Assembly: GCF_964355755.1 (NCBI RefSeq)
Contig: NC_092672.1
Span: 37,878,501 to 37,942,500, forward strand
Direction of reading: 5' to 3'
DNA length: 64,000 nucleotides
From: Antedon mediterranea
Taxonomy: Eukaryota; Echinodermata; Crinoidea; Comatulida; Antedonidae
The notes under the pieces were generated by a model. That model was given only the letters and a program-made list of their open reading frames with translations. It had not been told where the DNA came from and did no database searches. The position numbers were made by a program, and so were the translations under genes. This document shows positions 47,101 through 60,050 of the stretch, piece by piece (within the stretch, counting starts at the first letter, position 1; each line of letters begins with the position of its first letter).

Positions 47101-50100
47101 AACACAACTTCAAAAACATCATCAACAACAATATTACCTTTTTGCTAGATTGGTCCTTTTTATTTGAGTTGCTATGACGACGTGTCTTGTTTAAGATGTT
47201 CATAAATTTGATAAAGCCTTCGATTAGTTGCTGGTTTTCGCTCTGACAATATTGAGTGAATACGTCACATGGTTTGCCTGGTGATTCGCAAAGTTTGCGA
47301 ACAGTCTGCGATGAAGAGGGCAGCAAGAGAAAACGGGTACGCCAAAATTTCAGTGACTGAAAAACAAAAAAGTTTATTTCAAATTGCCAGCTTTTGATCA
47401 ATTACACTTTGCAATGTGTCAGTTGTCATTCATCGAGGTGGATACGCATCACCAATTACATAAGTCTTATTACATAAGATTTATCTTAAATTCTATATCA
47501 ATGACATTGTTACCTCCATAAGGTCATAATCCATTGCACCTTTACAACAGATGTGATTGTCCATGTAGTTCCAATTGAAATGCTCTACTTGTTCATGTCG
47601 GAATAATACTGCTGCTTCCTCGTACATGCTGTTTTTGGCGGGCCAAAGTTTGTAGCTGTACAAAAACTCTTGAGGAACAAATGGGTGTCTGAAGATAAGA
47701 TACAACCAATACAACTCAGTGAATACACTACTAACTATGTCATTATTCAAACATTTTCTTTCCTTCTTTTCCAAAAAATTCTGTGTTTTAATGGTAAGAT
47801 ATAATTTGGGAACTTTTGGTTTTGTGAGAGTTTCCAGTTTTCAAAGAGTCCGGGGTAGAGTTGTACAACTCTACCGGTTTCTGCACTATGTTGTGCATGA
47901 TTATCAAGAGAGATACCTAGGATTTGGCAATTACATTACATTTCATTACAGAACTCAAAATGATCACCTATAATTTATTTTGATAGTGCGCAACCTTATC
48001 TGTATTAAGTTAACTCCGCTGTTTTTTTTTCAAAAACGTTATTTATCAATAAAGTCTGACCTAGGTTTGTACATAGTAACTGTGATGACCCTGTCCATCT
48101 CATGAAGTGATATCCGATGGAAGATCCTTCCAATGCTCAGCACATACTCATTACGATGGACATTTGTTACTAGTTGATGGCTTGTACGGTACGTTTTCTG
48201 CTGAAGGTCTGGTTGAAAACTTTGAGGTGAGATCACCATTTGAAAACCCTGATAATGGATAAGTTAATATTTATTAAATAATTAGACAACATTTTTTATT
48301 TCATACGCATCCGACAGCGAGCAACTGGCCAATTAAAGGAAGGATAAACTATTTAATAATTTATCATGCTTATAAACTAACTCTAATTTGAGGGAGTGGA
48401 GTTGAAAAAGTTGTGAGTTACAACCCTGGCACTTGCTCAGGATTGAACCCTTTACCTTGGCATTGGAAGGCAAGCATGAGTGTACTTACTTAATGACTGC
48501 CATACTTACATGCATAAGTCTCTGTGAAACCAACTCCATAAAGGCGTTTTCTATTGAGTAGACATTAGCCCCTACCAGCTCGTCTGGCGAGACATCATAC
48601 TGGTTCTCCATATAATCTCTCTGTAGAATGAAGTTGTCTGGAAAGTAGTCTGTTGTTACTGGTAGACAAGCAGTTGCTGTTATTGACTTCCAATCAACCC
48701 CTTAAAGAAACAATACTAAGTACTGTACCATGCTTGTTTATATAGACTAAACTCTCCCAATACCGGACTTTCTAAACCGGAAACTCTCCCAAAAACTTTT
48801 CTTGAGGTCCCAAAAGTCCAGTCTACAAAAGGTCCCAAATTCACTTTTACCATTAAAAACACATTCTCAATACCCAGACTTTGCAGAAAACCAGACATAT
48901 TAGGCCAGTCCAAAGGTGTCTGGTATTGAGAGAAAAAATCAAGTTAAATAATAATAATGAAACTTTTGTTGAATAAGCTAGCAACATCAAGAATTGTTGA
49001 ATAAGCTAGCAACATCAAGTATTGTTGAATAAGCTAGCAACATCAAGTATTGTTGAATAAGCTAGCAACATCAAGTATTGTTGAATAAGCTAGCAACATC
49101 AAGTATTGTTGAATAAGCTAGCAACATCAAGTATTGTTGAATAAGCTAGCAACATCAAGTATTGTTGAATAAGCTAGCAACATCAAGTATTGTTGTAACA
49201 ATTGACGTTTAAAATATAAATAGTTTACATTTATTGAACTGGGAAAACGGTTTGATTATAGACTTTTTGGAAAAAATTGTTATAAAATAAATATAAGTAC
49301 CTGTTTGAATAAAAGGGGTCCATTCTTGCTCCCCCGTTACACTCCAATTCCATGCCATTCTACTTGAGAAGGGGATTTTAGGCGCACTAGGAGACAACTG
49401 AGATAGTAAGGAAGCTCTATGACCTGAAATGAACAAAATCATTTAAGCATGTTGGCTGAGTCATATGGCCGAGCGGTTAAGGCAGGGGCGCCGTTTATCG
49501 TACCTAAAGAGCCAACAACAACATCGGCAAGGGTTCGAGGCCGACTCGCTCCTAGTTCTGGTGGTGGAACAAGTCTTCTCGGATAAGGACTATAAACCGT
49601 AGGTCCAGTGTACACAGTTATAACATGTGTGTACTTTAAAGAACCCAGTTCATTATTCGAAAAAGAGTAGGGGGTTACCCCGGTGAACTGGTTCACACAA
49701 TAGCCCCTGTATCAGGGGGATTACCACCTATCTGATAGGACAGTGATTAATTCACTATTGGTAATCCTTGGCCACAGTGCCTAAAGACATAAAATAAATA
49801 AATAAATAAATAAAACATAATTTGGGAAATAGAGATTTAAAAATCTCTATTTACCAAATTACGTTATCTCAGCCACCTTGTACGTTTGTTTTTTCAATGC
49901 ATCCATCTTCTATTTGTTTAGAATCAAACACGGAATTTGTGTACATTTGTACTCATTATAATGTTTGTTCTTACAGTATTTGAACTGAATTTTAGATATT
50001 TATAGATTTTACATTTGAATGTAAATTGTCGCAATTGTGTTAGTTTCACAATGCCATTTTATTCTAAATAAACGAGAACTGAACACTAAGCTTACCAGGA

Positions 50101-53100
50101 CCAGTTGGTGGCCCTCTGTACTGTACAGTTTCCACACTTGCATTACTTGATACAGATAGTTGACTAGAGAGGCTTATACCACTTGCGGAGTGCGGTATCC
50201 TATCTTGAGATGGCCCAGAGTCATTCATATCTAATACAAAATTGTGATCTTCGTCTGAACAATCTGTCTGGATGCGTTTCTGATGGTGAAGCTGGATAGC
50301 CTCACCAGAGGGGCCTAAAATATTTATAAACGCAGAAAAAAAATTATTTTGTTTGTGTAGATATTAGCTCCTTACTTTGCTTTGTTGTGTTTATTTATTT
50401 GGATTATTAATACAATAATTATAATAATAATAATAATAATACTGTATAAACAAAATTTAAAATGCTGGAAATAAGAAGATTAAGCAAAGTACATAGATTT
50501 TTTTTTTTGCATATGGCACAGGGTGTTGGACGTTGGACTACTGATCGTGAGACCGAGGTTTGAATCCAAGTCTCGCCGCATTGCTTGTATCCTTAGGCAA
50601 GATACTTTACTTACGTTTGCCTTTCTCCACCCAGGTGTATAAATGGGTACCCGGTTAGATCAAGACACAACTTTGCGCTGATTACTAGCTGCATTATGGG
50701 AGTATGTTTCCATACGTGTTTGATCCAACAAATGACTGGGGTAATATTGTTCAGCGCTTATATAAGAATGAACTATTATTATTATTAATGAGCCACCTAA
50801 TAATATAAAATAGATGACATAAAAATGTAAAATAACATTGTGTAACATACCTTGTGGAAATGTATGTACCCATCTTCTCCTATTAGACGTCAGTCTGATA
50901 GTTGCACACGAAGGGGCAAACGGGTTGATCAAGGTTCGTTTAATGCGGTTGTTCGTTGGGCTAACATTCGGGTGGGTGTGTATAGCACTAGCGCTACCAA
51001 CGATCACACGTTGAGGGAGTCCTTCATGATATTCATTCTCCTCTTCTTCACTATGTGCCATCTTTTGGGTGAACTTAAAAAGATCTGTAAATGATGATGA
51101 GTTTGTGTTGATAGATTCAATTGTTAACCATGTTGTATTATTTATATATACAATATACAAATAATGAATGTCTATGAGTGCGATGGTACAAATAATGAAT
51201 GTCTATGAGTGCGATGGTAAAAATAATGAATGTTTATGAGTGCGATGGTACAAATATTGAATGTTTATGAGCGTTCTTATATTTATGAAATAGAGCTACA
51301 TAAATGCAGCATTATATGCAATGTGCAACTGTAATGTATATAATTCTTTATTCACCAAAGGCAAAACGGTATAAACAAATAGCTTTCGCTAGTCAATAGT
51401 TTACACCTGATTAACAAATATAACAGATGTCAACAGATACTGAAAAGATAGATAGCCAAAACAGCACACAAACATACTTACCATCATCATTTCGATGGAT
51501 TTGAAGATTTTTCCTCTGTCCAGGGATTGGAATAGCACCCGACGAAGACTGGTCAACATTTGAAGTTACGACATCAGGCATTGATACCTGTTTTTGTAAA
51601 TCATTGCTGCGTTGAAGTCTCAGCTTCAATAAAAACACAACCATTCATTAATAATGAGAAACAATCAAACAATAAACTTACAAAATTATTAAATTTTAAG
51701 CATTGTTTATAAACATACCTTCAATTTATCTTTGAATGAGGTGTCTCGCAAACCAAATTGACTACGTACACTTTTTATGCTATGTGAGTAATAAATTAAT
51801 AAATGTTAATGTTTTATACCTAATAAAACCAGAGAAACAACCATACAAAAAAATGTTAATGGTGATAAACCAATATGCATTAATCAACATTTAAATAAAA
51901 CAGACTGTAATTGTGATTCTCGGTACTGTACCTATTTGAACAGTATCATAGGCTATTATGTAATACAGTATCACATATGCATCACATGTATCATATGCAG
52001 TAAAACTAACATAATACAGGCATAACATGTGATACATGTGTGACACTTTATCACAGAATTGTCCCATAATACTGGATAGATAGTGTCATATGTGGAGATA
52101 CAGTACAGAAGAATAGGTTAATTAATCAGTTAAGAATGAGTTAACATGCCAACTATTTCCACATTGTACTTTATATAATACTTACTCTGATTTTGAAGTG
52201 CGCCTACTTGGCATCTTGAACACGTTCTCATCATGTTCATCATAGTAATGGTCAGCCATGTATGTGCTACCTAACGTTAACTGTGATTTGCCCGTAGACG
52301 GCTGAAGCGCTGGTAACTCATCTACACTGCATGGCTATAATAAATTATTAACAGGTGATAATAAGAGGATACCATATTCAAAACTCTTAGGCAGGTTCAA
52401 GGGGCGGGGAGGGGGTTCAGACTTTTAACATCACAGTGGTAGCATCCATATTTTCCAAGTCTTAATGGCCTAAATAACCCAGTTGCTGTACCAAGCGAAT
52501 AAAAATATAGCTTTAAGCATTAACATACCAGTCTTTCTGCTAATTTGATTCTTGGTGTGAACTTTGATATGTTTGTAAAGTTATTGCTTGCTGGTTGGTT
52601 CTTAGATCGATAGAAGCTGTGGTTCATCCAGTGAGGTATGTTGTAATCATCTATTATAAGGTTATCTCCACATTTATTATGAAACTACAATTATAAAAGA
52701 ATTATTTAATACTTTTATTTCAGATTCTTTCAGATAATGAGAAATGTATTCCAATTTCTGTAATCGATAATAATTCTACAATTTCTAGATTGTGATTCAA
52801 TGTATTCTTTCAACTAATTGCTAATGTACACAAGAGTACAGATTGTTTACTTACTCTGAACAAAGGTGTTACATGGAGAGGCTGTTCTGCCATACAAATA
52901 AGGTCTGTATTAATACCTATATGAAATAAAATATGAATAATATAATAATATGTATGGCTGGCTTCTGATATTCTGGTAACAGGAAGCTTTTGACGACCTA
53001 GGTCATGTTAATTATTGAGAAGCTTTCAGCTTTTTGACCTAGGAAGCCTAGGTCATGTTAATTCATGAGCATGCTGGGAAGTTGGGACATGCTTCCTCAT

Positions 53101-56100
53101 TCATTCAAACACAGTTTTGTGGTTTCTAGGTCCAGGTGACAGATGGCTGTCTCTAAAGTTCTCTCTACGCTATCAAACTAGTTTGACAAAAAGTGTTATG
53201 TGCCTAAATATAATAGTGATATATACCCAAATATGGTAGTGATATGACATCATCATGTCCATATATGGGCACATCACATTTTTTGATAGTGTAGACAGAA
53301 CTTTACTTGTTGAAAATCAAAAGATCCTAACAAAGTGACGACAAGAATGGATTACCATAATCTATCATACGCTGCTTGGTGAGATTACAAAGCTCTCTAT
53401 CAACTTCAAACACACCAGCTCCAGATGTTATCATGATCACTAGTTGACCAGTTCGATCAAAGTTACGGTCTATATAATGCTTGTCAAATACTGTAACGAC
53501 AAACAAACAAAAGACCATTGCATGATTAAAGGGTCTTTCACATCTGTTCCGGCACGGTTCCGGTCCGGCGAATCGAACATCAATGTTTCGTTTTCACACG
53601 GCTATGCGCCAATCGATATGCGCGTAGCCGCGTGAAAACGAAACATTGACGTTCGATTGGATTTTCCGGCGTCGGACTGGAACCGTGCCGGAACAGGTGT
53701 GAAAGACCGTTAATATATGGCTATTAGATTTTTTGAAAAGTTGTATATAAAAATTGAATGTTGTCATATTTATATTGTGCTTTAAAACATTGATTAAAGA
53801 TTGTTATAAATGAATATGATTTAATTAAAAATAAACTTACAGTTGAGCGAAATGTTAAGAACTTCTAGGAAATTGCCTTCAGCTGCAGATGAAATGTAAC
53901 TTGACGGAATGACAACACCTGCAATGAGAGAACATAATAACAGCAATACTTTATTGACGCTTGATTCACACTGAGCTTTTCATAAAGGCCAAGCAACAGT
54001 TGTGCATTCAGGATTTTGAAATGGGGGGGGGGGGGGGGGATGGGTGGGGTTTTGTGGGGAGTTGGAGGACCTAAAAATGGTCATTGAAGTGCTGAATCTT
54101 AATCTGATCCTATATTTTGCAATATAATTAATAATAATATGAAAAACAGAAAATAGAATATTAAAATAGATAGAGTAATACAATACAGATAATTTAGTTA
54201 ATAACCTCATCTGATCTGAAGCATATATAATAACATAAGTAAAACTATTAATTGAAATGTAAGCTATAAAAAGAAATTCTAGCTAAAAACCTGAATAAAT
54301 ATGAAATAAATATACAAAATACCTTCTGAATTTGGTACTATTAAATTCAAGTACTGGATAAAGTGTTGTTTGAGTGTAATCAGCATTGGTAGCCAATCAT
54401 CTCGACGCTCATGTAGTACAATTACTCTAAAATGTAACAATTTTAAATTAGCTTAATATTCATTTCATTCATTCAATCTTTTATTTTGGAATGTCTGGTA
54501 AAATTACATATAAATTAATCAAAAATAAACAAGACTGTACTAATTACTACTACTCATCTCGGGATGGCATTCCACCTGGAGAGCATCTTTGACTTATATA
54601 AGATGTTGCCTATAATTGTTGAGACTAAACAAACTAAACAAATTAGTCAACTGCTACTTTAGCAAAAACTTACTTATAAAAATCTTCATATAGTCTGCCT
54701 TTATAATCTGTATGTAAGCAAGATCTCATAGATCCAGGAAAATCATCTAAGACAACAACAAAATTAAATTGTCTAATTTAATCAAAACAAAAATCTTTTT
54801 TAATTTTAAATTTAATTACTGTAATGTTATAGGGAGCCACCAAACTTCAATAAGTTTTTCAATATTCAACCAATCAGATCACAGATATTTGGTCAAACTT
54901 GAGTTGTTGCATTGCAGACAATCAATTCAAAATTATAAAAAATGATCAAGACATGGAGTTTGACATAGTTTGGATTCACTAAATATTATTAACATCACTT
55001 AATTGTTTATTTTAGGAAAAGCATAGTTTATGGAATGTACAATGACCAGAATAAAGCCTACCACAAAGCCAGACAGGAGGTTAAAGGTATGTTTATGGAG
55101 CTAGGCCTATATCACATTGATTTGTACTGGGGGCCTAGCTACATTGATGAAGGGGACTTGGAGGCCATGCACCTACCTGAATGTATGACAGTGTATAGTG
55201 ATATATTAAATGGTACTGTAATCCTGTCTAATTATACCCCCACCTCTTAAAATATTTAATAAAATAGATAACAAGCATTTACCCAGTGATTGAGCATTGT
55301 AAATCCGTCTGGAAAAAAACACAATTGTAAGTTCGTTGTTGACGTTTTGTTGTTTCCATTGTGTAAACAGATCCTTTAAAAATCCATTCACTGCTTTTTC
55401 CCAGTATAAGTCACCTGCAATACAAATATCAAGTCATTCCCTCTCATCATGATTATTGACAATTTTAATGCATAAAGCTCTGTCTACACAAAAAGTGTAA
55501 TGTGCCCAAATATGGTAGTGATATGCCCAAATATGTTTAGTGATATGACATCATAATGTCCATATATGGGCACATCACATGTTTATTGACACATACATTT
55601 TGATAGTGTAGACAGAGCTTAATGCCATTTGAATTAAGACATTGGCATAAATCGATTGGGAATTTTCTAATGAGTTTTCTTTTTACAGATTTTCTGTTCA
55701 GTACAAACTGAATACTAGTATATAATTATTATTAATGGCTAATGGTTTTAAATTTGTATTGTGCAAAATACAAATAGTCTCACAAGTGTATAAAGAAAGT
55801 GTTATTGTTAAATAAACCAGGAAAAAACCTTACAAGTATATTCTTCTATTATTTATTTTATTATTCATTCTCATATTCAGTCTAACACACATTACAAAAA
55901 TTGTAGGTGTTTGCGAAAATACCGATAAAATACAAAATTCACCAATTACCATTAGAATCAAATTCCCACATCTCACTGCTCATCTGCACAAACAAATAGC
56001 ACATTGATTTGGAAGACCTGAATGCAATCTTTGTGTTCTCACTGATTGCTCCACACGTGACCTTATCACCTTTGGCCCAGAGTTCATTGACCTGTGCTCG

Positions 56101-58284
56101 AATTCCACAGATCTCAACTTTCTGACTGATGTAAGCACATGTTGACATCTTGAAACAAACAGAAAATATCTTAAGTATACTTCTAACCTCACTCACTGTT
56201 TTTTTCTTTGAGATTTATTGTTGGGAGTGGCACACCTAATCGGCGACAGAAGCTGTTGGCCTCTTTTGCCACTCCTTGTTTTTTGTCTTCTTTGCCGAAT
56301 TTAAAAAAATAAAAATTAAAAAAAATATAAACTTTCCTTTACAGAATAAGACTGATGTCCTCATCTCTTTTATTCTCGTCTTCCACTTTGGGTATCTTAG
56401 ACCCCATTTACACTTACGTTTGGGTCCAGGGCCGGTTGCAAATATTTACCTTTTAGGCCGGCCCCACAGCGTTTACACTAGCGACGCAGATTACTGGTCG
56501 TAAATAATTTTATCGGAAGTACCATTGCATGCTGGGATACGAAGTACAGTTTGTTTAAATTTTTCTCTCTCGATCGTCAATTCAACTCTCCGCGCGAACC
56601 GACCGTTTTATATTATACTGTATTGTTGTTTTTTGTCCCATTAAAAACAAAATGAACCCCACTGTTTTATATATAATATGGCTGTATTTTATGTATATGC
56701 AAAACAAGCGGAGGAATACTTTATTGAAAGAAGATGTCTGAAAATAAATTTAACTATATAAATGATGAAGAAAACAAATTGTCGCCCGAAAAGGAGGAAG
56801 GCATGTACTGAGAATGTCGGATCGTCATAACAACAACCTCATAAAAAGGTCAAACGTTGTTCACGGTTCACTGTGTAAGCCGGCCCAAACGTAAAAGCCG
56901 CTCCTGAACCTACCTGGAGAGGTGGCCTAGATCTGCGTCCGGCCCAGGGCCGGCCTAACTTTTTGGAGTATTTACACTTATCAATTGCCGACCCAGGGCC
57001 GACCCAGGGCCGGCCTAAATCGTAAGTGTAAATGGGGTCTTAGAATACTCGGCTGTTTTCACTAATTCCCTACTATCTCAATCTCTCTGTTACTTACCAT
57101 ACGTTTCTTTAACCTCCACATATCACGTCTACTGACATACTGGTCTTTAAATAAGAGCTCCACAAGGTCAAGTTCAACATCAGCCTCCTTCACTTTGTTA
57201 ACTATGACCTCTTTGTACTGACGTAGCTTGAAGATACTTGCTACACTTTGATCAATTGATACGATTTCTGTTGATACAGTAAAATCATATAGTAATACAT
57301 TTATACAATTATACAACACCAGACTCTCTGAAAACCAGAAACTTTACCAAACCATACTTCTTTTAGGTCCCAAATTTTTTTTTACCATTAGAAATACATT
57401 CAAAACATCAGACTTTCCAGAAAAACAGACATATTAGCCCAGCTCAAGGGTGTTTGGTATTGGGAGAGTTTGTTGTATACAATGTTAATGTACAATCCTA
57501 GAAAGAAGTTTTATCTGTGATGTGTAAGTTGTCTTGGAACAAATAAAGAAGTATTTTATTGACTGTGAAAGAGAAAAACTTAAAACAGGTCAGCGATAAT
57601 TTAGATAATGAATCTGAATGAACTAGTAATTGTTTTACCTTTCTGTTGTGATTCTGTTTTTAGAGACTTCACTTGAAGTAACAACCTGTATGCAAAAAAA
57701 AAAAAACGTTTGTCAAGTTTTAAAAATAATATTATATAGGCCTATTATATTAACAAATCAATATTATTATTAAAATTAAAAAAACCCGACCTATTTGTTT
57801 CTTCAGCATGATATATTTCCAGTATATCTCCAATGGACACGTCAGGGAAATCATTAGGGTGGATTATCAACTCGTCTTCTGCAAATACAAATATCATAAT
57901 TTATAATAATTAATATGAAATATAAAATAATAAATTAATGTGATTTATATTTATTTAATTTTAATATTAATTAGAAAAAAAAGACAATTAAATTACAGTG
58001 AGTATAATCACGCGTAGTAGGAGAATAAATAATGTCACTTCCTACTTAGTACTAGGCCTAGCCTACTACACCTTTTAAAGTGACAGTCATATTATTATAG
58101 AGATCAGGCCTCGGAGAGCAGGCCTAAATTTACTAACATTCTAGGCTAGCCTGGGCCTAGGCTTTATATTATAATAGCCTTCTAGCTTACAACAAAGATT
58201 ACAATTATAGCAATGATTAATAAATGACATGTTGAAATTACCGTTTGCACCTCGTTGGTGCACCCATAGTTTGATATTTTTCAT
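41127..58284 (-). CDS. DEPDC5: DEPDC5/Iml1, GATOR1 complex subunit
   Basis: Thirty coding exons (1494 aa; human about 1600). First coding exon 58284-58242, then 57878-57791, 57685-57639, 57267-57098, 56148-55950, 55414-55283, 54746-54674, 54426-54323, 53918-53841, 53490-53356, 52916-52855, 52684-52529, 52334-52186, 51770-51719, 51623-51482, 51084-50851, 50314-50096, 49423-49301, 48700-48510, 48248-48061, 47688-47514, 47356-47138, 46376-46221, 45525-45395, 44672-44537, 44042-43937, 43580-43416, 43149-42983, 42193-42003 and 41580-41127. Phases close throughout. Landmarks by memory of the family: [23 protein letters not shown] and [19 protein letters not shown] (SABA core); [24 protein letters not shown]...[21 protein letters not shown]; a DEP domain at exons 24-26; and [12 protein letters not shown] near the C-terminus. 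GATOR1 is the GTPase-activating complex for RagA/B that restrains mTORC1 when amino acids are low. Exon 23 is poorly conserved and its donor was chosen to keep phase. No 5' UTR exon is assigned. Confidence 0.95.
42260..42745. repeat. Tandemly amplified MITE A (about 81-bp unit)
   Basis: Five left halves in a row, each running from AAGCTCTGTCTACACTATCA to GTAGTGATATGACATCATGT. The array ends in one right arm (GTTGATAGTGTAGACAGAGC). In the DEPDC5 intron between 42193 and 42983. Confidence 0.92.
43683..43803. mobile_element. MITE family B, short
   Basis: AGCTTGGTTCCCACTAGGAC opposed by GTCCTAGTGAGAACGAAGCT, centre reduced. Confidence 0.85.
44887..45085. repeat. Direct duplication of about 83 bp with a SINE-tail fragment
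   Basis: Two copies of GGATTTATATTCATAGACTT...CTGGGCACTCTGGG. The second continues into GACCAGTCTTTGACTGAAGA, the tail of SINE family 2. Confidence 0.8.
45682..45943. mobile_element. MITE family A containing a MITE B (about 45709-45826)
   Basis: A begins AAAGCTCTGTCTACACTATC, is interrupted by AAGCTTGGTTTCCACTAGG...GTTACGAACCAAGC, then resumes TTGACAAAAAAAGTATGATG and ends TTTGATAGTGTAGACAGAGC. Confidence 0.9.
46795..46980. repeat. 22-bp minisatellite in a DEPDC5 intron
   Basis: About eight copies of GATGATGGGATTAGGAACATGT with small variants. Confidence 0.92.
48296..48500 (-). mobile_element. tRNA-derived SINE, family 1
   Basis: Minus-strand head with CTTGCCTTCCAATGCCAAGG and GGGTTCAATCCTGAGCAAG (box B-like). 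The tail ends CAGTTGCTCGCTGTCGGATG. Confidence 0.7.
48745..48933. mobile_element. Candidate MITE family H
   Basis: AAACTCTCCCAATACCGGAC opposed by TGTCTGGTATTGAGAGA. Internal blocks AGGTCCCAAA and CAGACATATTAG recur in the copy at 57318-57475. Confidence 0.65.
48955..49197. repeat. 28-bp minisatellite in a DEPDC5 intron
   Basis: Eight or more copies of GTTGAATAAGCTAGCAACAT plus CAAGTATT, nearly identical, so recently amplified. Confidence 0.95.
49455..49815 (+). mobile_element. tRNA-Ser/Leu-like SINE, family 2
   Basis: Head ATGGCCGAGCGGTTAAGGCA, box B GGGTTCGAGGCCGACTCGCT, tail with GTAGGTCCAGTGTACACAGT and GTAGGGGGTTACCCCGGTGA, ending in an (AAAT)n run. Confidence 0.8.
50512..50800 (+). 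mobile_element. tRNA-derived SINE, family 3
   Basis: Box B GAGGTTTGAATCCAAGTCTC; body with CCACCCAGGTGTATAAATGG; 3' end CAGCGCTTATATAAGAATGA followed by an (ATT)n run. Confidence 0.75.
51165..51275. repeat. 31-bp minisatellite beside DEPDC5 exon 16
   Basis: About four units of ATGAGTGCGATGGTACAAAT type. This is the apparent source of the larger array at 19411-19715. Confidence 0.88.
53156..53305. mobile_element. MITE family A
   Basis: AAAGTTCTCTCTACGCTATC opposed by TTTGATAGTGTAGACAGAAC. Confidence 0.88.
53527..53712. mobile_element. MITE family D, near-perfect foldback
   Basis: About 185 bp. TTAAAGGGTCTTTCACATCT and CCGGCACGGTTCCGGTCCGG are opposed by GTCGGACTGGAACCGTGCCG and AGGTGTGAAAGACCGTTAAT. 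TTAA stands at both edges. Inner arms GTTTCGTTTTCACACGGCTA pair across a short loop. Confidence 0.88.
55474..55620. mobile_element. MITE family A
   Basis: AAAGCTCTGTCTACAC opposed by TTTTGATAGTGTAGACAGAG; flanked by TAA on both sides. Confidence 0.88.
56397..57043. mobile_element. MITE family E, GC-rich arms
   Basis: About 645 bp in DEPDC5 intron 4. GACCCCATTTACACTTACG and GGTCCAGGGCCGG are opposed by GACCCAGGGCCGGCCTAAAT and CGTAAGTGTAAATGGGGTC. TTA flanks both ends, which fits a 3-bp target duplication. Confidence 0.85.
57318..57475. mobile_element. Candidate MITE family H
   Basis: ACCAGACTCTCTGAAAACCA to GTTTGGTATTGGGAGAGTTT. Shares TTTAGGTCCCAAA and CAGACATATTAG with 48745-48933. Confidence 0.6.
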
Positions 58285-58381
58285 TTCAGCTAGTTTTTGC
58301 TTCAAAATAAAGACATTTTCGTTCTTTCAAATCACCCGATCCTTCGGCGGGGGTATCCTTTGGAGGCCGGAGGAGGTATAT

Positions 58382-59275
58382 TGGTATATTCAGTCAAAGA
58401 TATCACAAGAATGAGTATTCCGCGATTTTTGCATGAGAAATTTGTAACAGAGAGCTCCAGTGAGTGATGCCCGCCCTCATAAGGGCGGATGTTCACATAC
58501 TAAATAAAACTTGATTTAATAGATATTATACATGTCACATTAAATAGAATTATGATAATATAGTTTTTGCAATTGTAAACTATTTTATAATACATATTTA
58601 TTAACAAACTAGTGTACATTCACTTTTACAGGCAATTATTTACTAACATGCTAAGTTAGTTCACAAAAAAGGCCTAACACAGCAACACCAAAATCAACGA
58701 ATCGTTACTCAGCACGGCCTATTCTTTTACCATTGCCGTGTACTACTCTACGCCCGGTAAATTAAGTATTGTTTTTATGATATAAATTAGTATAAAATAC
58801 ATGTTATTAATAGGACAAAATGTTAAATATCATTAACATTTATTTGTTTTACCAGAAACAAGTTAAATATAGGAATATTATTAAACTATCGTTCGTGAAA
58901 ACGCGTAAACACCAACACGCCCGGTCACGCTATCGTAGCGCCCGGTTGATAAAGCAAACTGTTTATACGGCAGTTTTTACTAAATAAATTGCATAAAACG
59001 AACACTGAAATATCCAAATAGTATTTAACATGATGTTAGCATGTAGTTTATAACATTTTCTATCATGAAAATACTACCGGTGGTCCAGTCTTTGATTAGT
59101 GAAACCGTCACAAAAAGTTGTATATGTTTATGCGCGATTTGAACGATTTGCGCATAACATATACATCCCAGATACATCCACACTTATGGCGGCGCCCTAC
59201 CACATGGACAATATTACTGTTACAGGGAAAATCGCGGATTACTCATTCTTGTGATATATAATATTCTTTGATTCA
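58382..59275. repeat. Region bounded by an inverted repeat, upstream of DEPDC5
   Basis: CACAAGAATGAGTATTCCGC (about 58401) is opposed by CGCGGATTACTCATTCTTGT (about 59231). The arms are about 50 bp and imperfect. No ORF inside. A CCGCCCT/AGGGCGG hairpin lies near 58470-58490. Confidence 0.55.
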
Positions 59276-59887
59276 GTTCAGCGTCACATTCTCTACTTCT
59301 CTACGGAGCGCCATTTATGCCTTTATTTACTTCAGAAATAGTACTACGGTAACCAGTGGATCACATTTTGGGATACGTACGGGTTGGGTAGGTTTGGCAA
59401 GTATGCGTACCTTTTTATGGCCAGCGGGCGTCCCGGATATTGCGCAATATGGCCAGCGGGCGTCCAATTATTGCGCAATATTTTTTCAATGGCAGCTCCA
59501 CTCCGTGCGTGTGAAATACGTACAATGCGACACTAATACACTGTGCTCAAGTGGACCAAATTTGGTACCAGGGAAGCACATTGATATAAAATAGAAATAA
59601 GTCATTGAATGTTAATATCTTTTCGTATTTTAATACACTGTACTTAAGTGGACCCAATTTGGCACCAGGCGAGCACAGTGATATAAAATAGAAATAATTC
59701 ACGGAATTTTAATATCTTTTCGTATGTTAATACACTATGCTCAAGTGGACCCAACTTGGAGTCACTGAATTTTAATATCTTTTCGTATTAAGCATATTTG
59801 AATACCTACCGGTATGGTACCATACATGTTCGACAAAACAGTGTCACATATCTCTATTAAAAAAGAAAAACAATATTAAAAAATATT

Positions 59888-59955
59888 TGTCGAGGTTCGA
59901 ACCCCAGCTGATAGCACTCAAAACTGATCATTACCCGTTGCACCAGAAACTGAAA
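59888..59955 (-). tRNA. tRNA-like unit on the minus strand
   Basis: Minus strand has TGCAACGGGTAATGATCAGT (D-arm-like) and GGGGTTCGAACCTCG (box B). The anticodon arm is not canonical. Duplicate at 61801-61860. Confidence 0.35.
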
Positions 59956-60050
59956 CATGACTGAACAGCTGGTAATAGTCTATTTATACGTGTATTACGT
60001 AATTGATCATTACGTCATAAATATCCTATTAACATTGCTAAAACCAAAAT

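Noticed and set aside
47719-47973. 84-aa plus-strand open frame
   Set aside because: Antisense to DEPDC5 intron and exon edges; no recognisable domain.
53980-54210. 76-aa frame with a proline run
   Set aside because: The prolines come from a poly-G tract at about 54024-54039 in a DEPDC5 intron.
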